In this document: positions 6,675-9,510 of the stretch, in pieces
Layout of the letters: every line of letters starts with the position of its first letter
Numbering within the stretch: position 1 is the stretch's first letter
Source: Pseudomonadota bacterium
GTDB lineage: Bacteria > Pseudomonadota > Alphaproteobacteria > Rhodospirillales > 2-02-FULL-58-16
Length of the DNA stretch: 9,510 bases
Assembly: GCA_022572335.1 (NCBI GenBank)
Contig: JACZWD010000101.1
Span: 1 to 9,510 of the forward strand
Direction of reading: 5' to 3'
The notes under the pieces: model-generated
Seen by the model: the letters and a program-made list of their open reading frames with translations, nothing else
Databases searched by the model: none
Told to the model about the DNA's origin: nothing
Position numbers and translations under genes: made by a program

Positions 6675-7066
6675 CAGGCGCCGCCCCTGACGGCGTAGCC
6701 GGCGGCCCAGGAAAGGAAGGTCAAGGTGATCGAGACGACGATCACGACCCATCCCGTGGCCTTGAGCCGAGGCAGTTCGAACCCCCACCCGGCGTCCCAC
6801 GCCAGGTGCCGGATGCCGTTGCACAGGTGATAGAAGAGGGCAAGCGTCCACCCGAACAGCAACAGCCGCCCGAACACCGAACCGATGAGCGCCTGGGCCC
6901 GCGCGAACGCCTCCGGCCCGTAGGCGGCCGACGTCAACCAATGGGTGAAAAGCAGTGTGCCGGCGGCCAGCGCGAGTCCCGTCAACCGGTGGGTGATGGA
7001 AAGGACCGAGGTCAATTGCGGCCGGTACATCAGGAAGGGCGAGAGGGGCCGATTTCCGGATTTCAT
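6674..7066 (-). CDS. sdhC: Succinate dehydrogenase cytochrome b556 subunit
   Basis: A 130-residue membrane subunit with three helices (about 28-48, 63-83 and 105-125). The N-terminus RPLSPFLMYRPQLTS and the motif SITHRLTG (23-30) are typical. Ser23 and Arg27 correspond to the E. coli SdhC quinone-site Ser27 and Arg31. His80 in YHLCNGIRHLAWD is the expected haem b ligand. It is the first gene of sdhCDAB and its stop overlaps the sdhD start. Starting at 7066 gives the family-typical N-terminus, but the ribosome site is poor: only TAGG, 3 nt before the ATG. The repeat element begins 7 bp upstream, so the native leader has been replaced or interrupted. An internal ATG (residue 13) would remove conserved residues and is less likely. 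Confidence 0.96.
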   Translation of the reverse strand: MKSGNRPLSPFLMYRPQLTSVLSITHRLTGLALAAGTLLFTHWLTSAAYGPEAFARAQALIGSVFGRLLLFGWTLALFYHLCNGIRHLAWDAGWGFELPRLKATGWVVIVVSITLTFLSWAAGYAVRGGA

Positions 7067-7073
7067 AGGCCTA

Positions 7074-7333
7074 TACCAAGGAGCGCTGATCAGGACTCAT
7101 AGAGATCGCGCAGGCGGCTCGCCGGGCAGGAGGAAAGTCGCAGGCGATGCGGCGCATCGTCAAAACTTTTCGACGCCCCCGCCGGGCCGCCTACGCGACC
7201 GCAACGGCGGCTTACCAAGGCTTTCGGACGGCGTCGCGCACGCTTCGCGATGCCCCGCATCGAAACAGCGCGCGCTCCTAGCCGAAAACCTTGGTAAGCC
7301 GTCTCTATGGGTCATGATCAGCGCCCCTTGGTA
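7074..7333. mobile_element. MITE-like non-coding repeat, copy 2 (single-unit form, 260 bp)
   Basis: The terminal inverted repeats are long: 7074-7109 matches the complement of 7298-7333 at 31 of 36 positions, with TACCAAGG at the outer tips and a TGATCA-containing segment inside. An inner inverted pair, 7209-7227 with 7282-7300 (18 of 19), repeats the TACCAAGG core. The body is collinear with unit B of the copy at 1247-1661, about 90% identical. There is no coding sequence. Target-site duplication is unclear. The left end faces sdhC, just as the left end of copy 1 faces nadA, so both lie in the same orientation relative to the downstream operon. If transcription of sdh starts upstream of it, the whole element becomes a strongly folded mRNA leader. 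Confidence 0.82.
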
Positions 7334-7385
7334 TTCACCTCGAGAGATCGGGAACACCTCGGCGACGTCGTGCCGGCGCCCGAAC

Positions 7386-7414
7386 CGTTTAACCGTCCGG
7401 CAGACGCAAGTCAA
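7386..7414 (-). promoter_or_regulatory. Candidate sdhCDAB promoter upstream of the repeat
   Basis: On the minus strand TTGACT (7414-7409) is followed by a 17-nt spacer and TAAACG (7391-7386). The -35 is strong (5 of 6) but the -10 is weak (3 of 6). If used, it would give an sdh leader of about 310 nt containing the entire repeat copy 2. No better promoter was found inside the repeat or in its 7-bp gap to sdhC: a TTGACG within the repeat lacks a -10 partner. Confidence 0.3.
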
Positions 7415-7518
7415 TGTTCGCAGGTGCCGAGACGCCCCCGGCACCCATCCTGTCGCGTGCCCGTCCACGGCCGGCAACCATTTATTTGAGAGGGCTCGAA
7501 ATAGAAGTATTGACCGCA

Positions 7519-7527
7519 CGTGCATAA
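7519..7527 (-). promoter_or_regulatory. DnaA box-like site (8 of 9)
   Basis: The minus strand reads TTATGCACG, one mismatch (last base) from the consensus TTATNCACA. It is counted only because it lies in the same AT-rich island as two exact sites. Confidence 0.35.
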
Positions 7528-7570
7528 GGTATTGGTTTTTCTATATGTTCTCGAAGCATGTGTATGTTTA

Positions 7571-7579
7571 TGTGGATAA
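7571..7579 (-). promoter_or_regulatory. DnaA box, exact consensus
   Basis: TGTGGATAA on the plus strand is the reverse complement of TTATCCACA, the strongest class of DnaA-binding 9-mer. It lies in the 32.5% GC core of the island. Confidence 0.55.
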
Positions 7580-7610
7580 CGTGTGGGTCAATTGTGTAAA
7601 TGTTGGAAAT

Positions 7611-7619
7611 TTATACACA
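7611..7619 (+). promoter_or_regulatory. DnaA box, exact consensus variant
   Basis: TTATACACA fits TTATNCACA exactly. It points towards the reverse-oriented box at 7571-7579, with 31 bp between them, giving an inverted pair. Confidence 0.5.
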
Positions 7620-8035
7620 GAAAACTCTAGAAACGGGAAACTTTTGTATTGAAACGCGCCTGCGTTCTTTATCATCATGGTATCCGTACGTGAAAGCGTC
7701 GATGCGATGCATTTCCGCATCGGGCCAAACGGTCTTTCGGGACCCTGCGGCCTTTGCGGGAAGGCGTTGACCCGGAGTGGAGCCGGCGCCCCGTGTGCCG
7801 GGGAAGCCGAGGGGAGGCGACCGGGCAGCGCCGATCGTGGCTTCGGCCCCGGCAGGCGGTACCGGTTGCCGGCGGAAGTCCTCGTTTCTCCAGCGAGGCG
7901 GACCATTCGCGGACACGGTCGGGTTCTCCCTGGTGGAGATCGGCCGGCTCCGTGGAATGGCGAACCGTCAGGTCGGCACGGCCGACGTGGTGTGTTCGCC
8001 GGAGGGATTGCGGACTGTGCCCAGTCCGCGCCCTC

Positions 8036-8062
8036 GATCCAGGGGATTTGGTCCCCTGGGTC
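8036..8062. repeat. Inverted repeat, 11-position stem
   Basis: GATCCAGGGGA (8036-8046) pairs with TCCCCTGGGTC (8052-8062) with one mismatch around a 5-nt loop. A T5 run follows on the plus strand at 8079-8083, 16 nt beyond the stem. That is too far for a textbook intrinsic terminator but worth noting for a plus-strand RNA. An 8-bp perfect hairpin (8010-8029, loop TGCC) precedes it directly. Confidence 0.6.
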
Positions 8063-8154
8063 CGCTCGTGAGACGGGATTTTTAGCTATCGACGGTCCGT
8101 GGACGGAATGCCCCGGTGACGAGGCGGACCGGAAACGGGCCACATCCACCCGGA

Positions 8155-8191
8155 CCCTCGGGCGATTCTCTGCCCAGGGTACGCCCGAGGG
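8155..8191. repeat. Perfect 10-bp inverted repeat
   Basis: CCCTCGGGCG (8155-8164) and CGCCCGAGGG (8182-8191) are exact reverse complements around a 17-nt loop. No T-run follows on either strand. Confidence 0.6.
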
Positions 8192-8251
8192 GAAGGTGTG
8201 GAGCGAAGCTGAGGAGCTGCTTTCAAGTACGCGGAGCCTTGCCGGCTCCAA

Positions 8252-8320
8252 GAGGCGTCAGGAGCGCCGTCTCGGCGGCGCGTTACGTGGGTTTCCCAGG
8301 ACCTGCGTACCTGACGCCTC
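8252..8320. repeat. Perfect 10-bp inverted repeat closing a branched structure
   Basis: GAGGCGTCAG (8252-8261) and CTGACGCCTC (8311-8320) pair exactly. The 49 nt between them can form two further stems: GCCG-TCT-CGGC near 8265-8275, and TACG/CGTA enclosing TGGG-TTT-CCCA near 8284-8309. The result is a three-way-junction-like fold. A 6-bp hairpin GGAGCC/GGCTCC (8233-8249) sits 2 nt upstream. Confidence 0.6.
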
Positions 8321-8473
8321 ATTATTTGGCAGACCCCGTCGGCAATTACAACGATATTCCACAATCGCCGCGAAATCCTGTATTCCGGGGCACGAATACC
8401 TGCGGGCGGTCGAAAAGGCACCGGACCAACCGACGGCGCCGCCGGCGACGGTTCCGGCAATGCGCGCGCCCCC

Positions 8474-9358
8474 TTACCCGGCCGCCGATTCCATGTCGCG
8501 AATGGCCTTGGCCATGGCCACCACGCGCTCGGCGTTGAGAACGTGCAGGTTTTCGATCAGCTTGTCGTCGACGACGACGATACCCTTGCCGTCCTTTTCC
8601 GCCTCCGCGTGGGCGGCGATAATGGTGCGCGACCATTCCACTTCCTCTTCGGAGGGTCCGAAGACCTCGTTGGCGACGTCGATGGTCTTGGGATGGATCA
8701 GGGTCTTGCCGTCGAAACCCAGCTCCTTGCCCTGCCGGCAGGAATAGGCGAAACCCTCGTCGTCGCCGAGGTCCAGATGCACCCCGTCGAGGATGGCGAT
8801 GCCCGCGGCGCGGGCCGCCAGCATGCACAGGCCAAGCGCGGTGATCATGGGCAGGCGATCGCGGGTGTGTGCGGCGTACAGGTCCTTGGCCAGATCCGAG
8901 GTGCCCATGACCAGGGCGCCGATGCGCGGGCTGGCTTCGGCGATTTCCTCGGCGTGCAGCATGCCCAGGGGCGTTTCCATCATGCACCAGACGGAGAGCT
9001 CTTGGCGCGCCCCGGACGCCTCCATGATGGTTTCCGCCTGATGGACCGCGCCGGCGCTCTCCACCTTGGGCAGGAGGATGGCGTCGGCCCCGAAACCCGC
9101 CGCGGCGACGATGTCGTCGTAGCCCCACGGCGATTCCAGGCCGTTGACCCGGACGATCAGTTCGCGTGCGCCGTAGCCGCCGGCCTTGAGCGCGGCGCCG
9201 ATCTGCTGGCGCGCCATTTCCTTGGCGTCGGGGGCGACGGCGTCCTCGAGGTCGAGGATCAGGCCGTCGGCGGCAAGGGTCCGGCCCTTCTCCAGCGCCC
9301 GGGCGTTGGACCCCGGCATGTAAAGGACGCTGCGGCGCGGCCGCGCGGTTTTCGACAT
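8474..9358 (-). CDS. CitE/HpcH-family CoA-ester lyase (malyl-CoA lyase or malyl-CoA thioesterase type)
   Basis: A 294-residue TIM-barrel enzyme of the citrate-lyase beta / malyl-CoA lyase family. The N-terminus RRSVLYMPGSNARALEKG (8-25) and LILDLEDAVAPDAK (33-46) carry the CoA- and substrate-binding signatures. VRVNG (69-73) has the conserved Arg70. WCMMETPLG provides Glu128 and GTSDL provides Asp155, the usual Mg2+ ligands. GFDGKTLIHP (214-223) is the conserved C-terminal loop. The opening resembles alphaproteobacterial (3S)-malyl-CoA thioesterases (Mcl2-like) more than Mcl1-type lyases, but lyase and thioesterase cannot be told apart by eye. True citrate lyase is unlikely because no citD or citF is adjacent. 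A GGGGAGAA ribosome site (9365-9372) lies 6 nt before the ATG. It is separated from sdh by 1.4 kb of non-coding DNA and has its own leader. Confidence 0.9.
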   Translation of the reverse strand: MSKTARPRRSVLYMPGSNARALEKGRTLAADGLILDLEDAVAPDAKEMARQQIGAALKAGGYGARELIVRVNGLESPWGYDDIVAAAGFGADAILLPKVESAGAVHQAETIMEASGARQELSVWCMMETPLGMLHAEEIAEASPRIGALVMGTSDLAKDLYAAHTRDRLPMITALGLCMLAARAAGIAILDGVHLDLGDDEGFAYSCRQGKELGFDGKTLIHPKTIDVANEVFGPSEEEVEWSRTIIAAHAEAEKDGKGIVVVDDKLIENLHVLNAERVVAMAKAIRDMESAAG

Positions 9359-9403
9359 GGTGGTTCTCCCCGGCTGTCTAGTGGCCTGTATCAGCTAAAG
9401 TGT

Positions 9404-9444
9404 ACCCATACGACGGCGTTGCGAGGTTTCCGGCTAGGAGCGCG
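9404..9444 (-). repeat. Probable decayed fragment of the MITE-like repeat
   Basis: Read on the minus strand, 9444-9431 is CGCGCTCCTAGCCG, identical over 14 bases to 7271-7284 in repeat copy 2. Continuing in the same order and spacing it shares AAACCT, GCCGTC and TATGGGT with copy 2 (up to 7312), allowing a one-base gap. The collinear series makes chance unlikely. The outer terminal repeat is not recognisable. It lies 46 bp upstream of the CitE-like gene, in the opposite orientation to the other two copies relative to their genes. Confidence 0.45.
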
Positions 9445-9483
9445 TCGCGCCTTGGTGTGCATGCACCACAAGCGGCGCGCGAC
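9444..9483. repeat. Large imperfect palindrome upstream of the CitE-like gene
   Basis: GTCGCGC (9444-9450) and GCGCGAC (9477-9483) pair perfectly. Inside, CTTGGTG and CACC-AC-AAG pair with a small bulge around the self-complementary TGCATGCA (centre about 9461). It could be a regulator site, a terminator of a gene beyond the edge, or part of the neighbouring repeat relic. No T-run is seen. From 9484 to the window end nothing else is recognisable. Confidence 0.45.
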
Positions 9484-9510
9484 GACGCCGGGGGCCGCGG
9501 GGGCGTCCCC

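Larger units (their letters stand above)
7481..7680. other. AT-rich island with DnaA-box cluster, candidate replication origin or DnaA-controlled region
   Basis: By direct count 75 of 200 bases are G or C (37.5%); the core 7531-7650 has 39 of 120 (32.5%), against strongly GC-rich flanks. Three DnaA-box-like 9-mers lie within 101 bp: 7519-7527 (8 of 9, reverse), 7571-7579 (9 of 9, reverse) and 7611-7619 (9 of 9, forward). The tetramer ATGT recurs at 7545, 7558, 7564, 7570 and 7600. No gene is present; a 13-codon ORF at 7558-7599 is probably chance. AT-rich DNA that can unwind beside DnaA boxes is the standard make-up of bacterial origins. Against this, the flanking genes are not the ones I know next to alphaproteobacterial oriC, and few boxes are seen. 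A DnaA-regulated promoter or foreign AT-rich DNA are alternatives. Confidence 0.42.
7785..8320. other. Hairpin-dense gene-free region, candidate structured RNA or structured DNA
   Basis: A succession of inverted repeats fills this stretch: 7789-7803 (5 bp), 7880-7898 (5 bp), 7925-7939 (5 bp), a nested pair 7959-8000 (7 bp) around 7972-7986 (6 bp, loop ACG) with CTCC/GGAG (7948-7951, 8001-8004) outside, 8010-8029 (8 bp), 8036-8062 (11 positions, one G-U-type mismatch), 8155-8191 (10 bp perfect), 8233-8249 (6 bp) and 8252-8320 (10 bp perfect, enclosing two smaller stems). Reading frames are open on both strands but encode arginine-, glycine- and proline-rich sequences unlike proteins and have no good ribosome sites. 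I could not match RNase P RNA, tmRNA, SRP RNA or tRNA signatures. Some hairpins are expected by chance in GC-rich DNA, but two 10-bp perfect pairs plus the 11-position stem close together are not. In the remaining 8321-8473 I see no feature of weight. Confidence 0.4.

Noticed and set aside
6294..6941. Longer version of sdhD starting at 6941
   Set aside because: The extra 89 residues are an out-of-frame reading of sdhC; the start at 6674 overlaps the sdhC stop and gives family length.
7558..7599. 13-codon ORF in the AT-rich island
   Set aside because: Very short, no ribosome site, overlaps a DnaA box; most likely chance.
7568..8251. 227-codon minus-strand open frame in the gene-free gap
   Set aside because: R/P/S/G-rich and without recognisable motifs; it crosses the AT-rich island and the hairpins, and no good ribosome site was seen.
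7785..8320. RNase P RNA, tmRNA, SRP RNA or tRNA
   Set aside because: I looked on both strands for their conserved cores (for example the RNase P GAGGAAAGTCC and ACAGAA motifs, and the tRNA T-loop) and did not find them.
8428..8453. GC-rich hairpin after the CitE-like gene as a terminator
   Set aside because: The stem is short (AACCG/CGGTT with a messy interior) and no adjacent T-run follows on the minus strand; only TTTT much further on.
7677..8747. 356-codon plus-strand open frame
   Set aside because: Its 3' part runs antisense through the CitE-like gene, its composition is not protein-like, there is no clear ribosome site, and the sequence is full of inverted repeats.

Overview
The window looks like chromosomal (or chromid) DNA of a high-GC alphaproteobacterium, probably Rhodospirillales-like. 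This rests on GC-rich coding sequence, an sdhC-sdhD-sdhA-sdhB order, a small DUF6494-type protein, a DXR-like (DRL) oxidoreductase and a CitE/malyl-CoA-lyase-type enzyme. The taxonomic placement is inference from gene content. All genes but one lie on the minus strand.

Layout from left to right. 1-1095: start of nadC and complete nadA, an operon for de novo NAD synthesis, with a plausible promoter at 1189-1217. 1247-1661: a non-coding repeat with terminal inverted repeats and an internally duplicated body. 1815-3191: a DRL-family NAD(P)-dependent oxidoreductase. 3436-3642: a 68-residue DUF6494-like protein, the only plus-strand gene, with a perfect 8+8 palindrome over its candidate -10 box. 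3702-7066: the sdhCDAB operon (succinate dehydrogenase, complex II) with all flavin, Fe-S, haem and quinone residues intact. 7074-7333: a second, shorter copy of the same repeat, ending 7 bp from the sdhC start codon. 7334-8473: about 1.1 kb without a believable gene. It holds an AT-rich island (37.5% GC by count over 7481-7680) with three DnaA-box-like 9-mers, followed by a run of strong inverted repeats. 8474-9358: a CitE-type CoA-ester lyase or thioesterase. 9404-9483: a decayed piece related to the repeat, then a large imperfect palindrome.

The genes fit central metabolism: NAD supply (nadA/nadC), the TCA cycle and respiratory chain (sdh), malyl-CoA-type acid metabolism (CitE-like), and possibly isoprenoid precursor metabolism (DRL). 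The most interesting material is non-coding. It comprises a MITE-like repeat family placed directly upstream of nadA and sdhC, the AT-rich DnaA-box cluster (candidate replication origin or DnaA-controlled region), and the hairpin-dense stretch next to it (candidate structured RNA or DNA). No tRNA, rRNA, CRISPR array, transposase or defence gene was seen.
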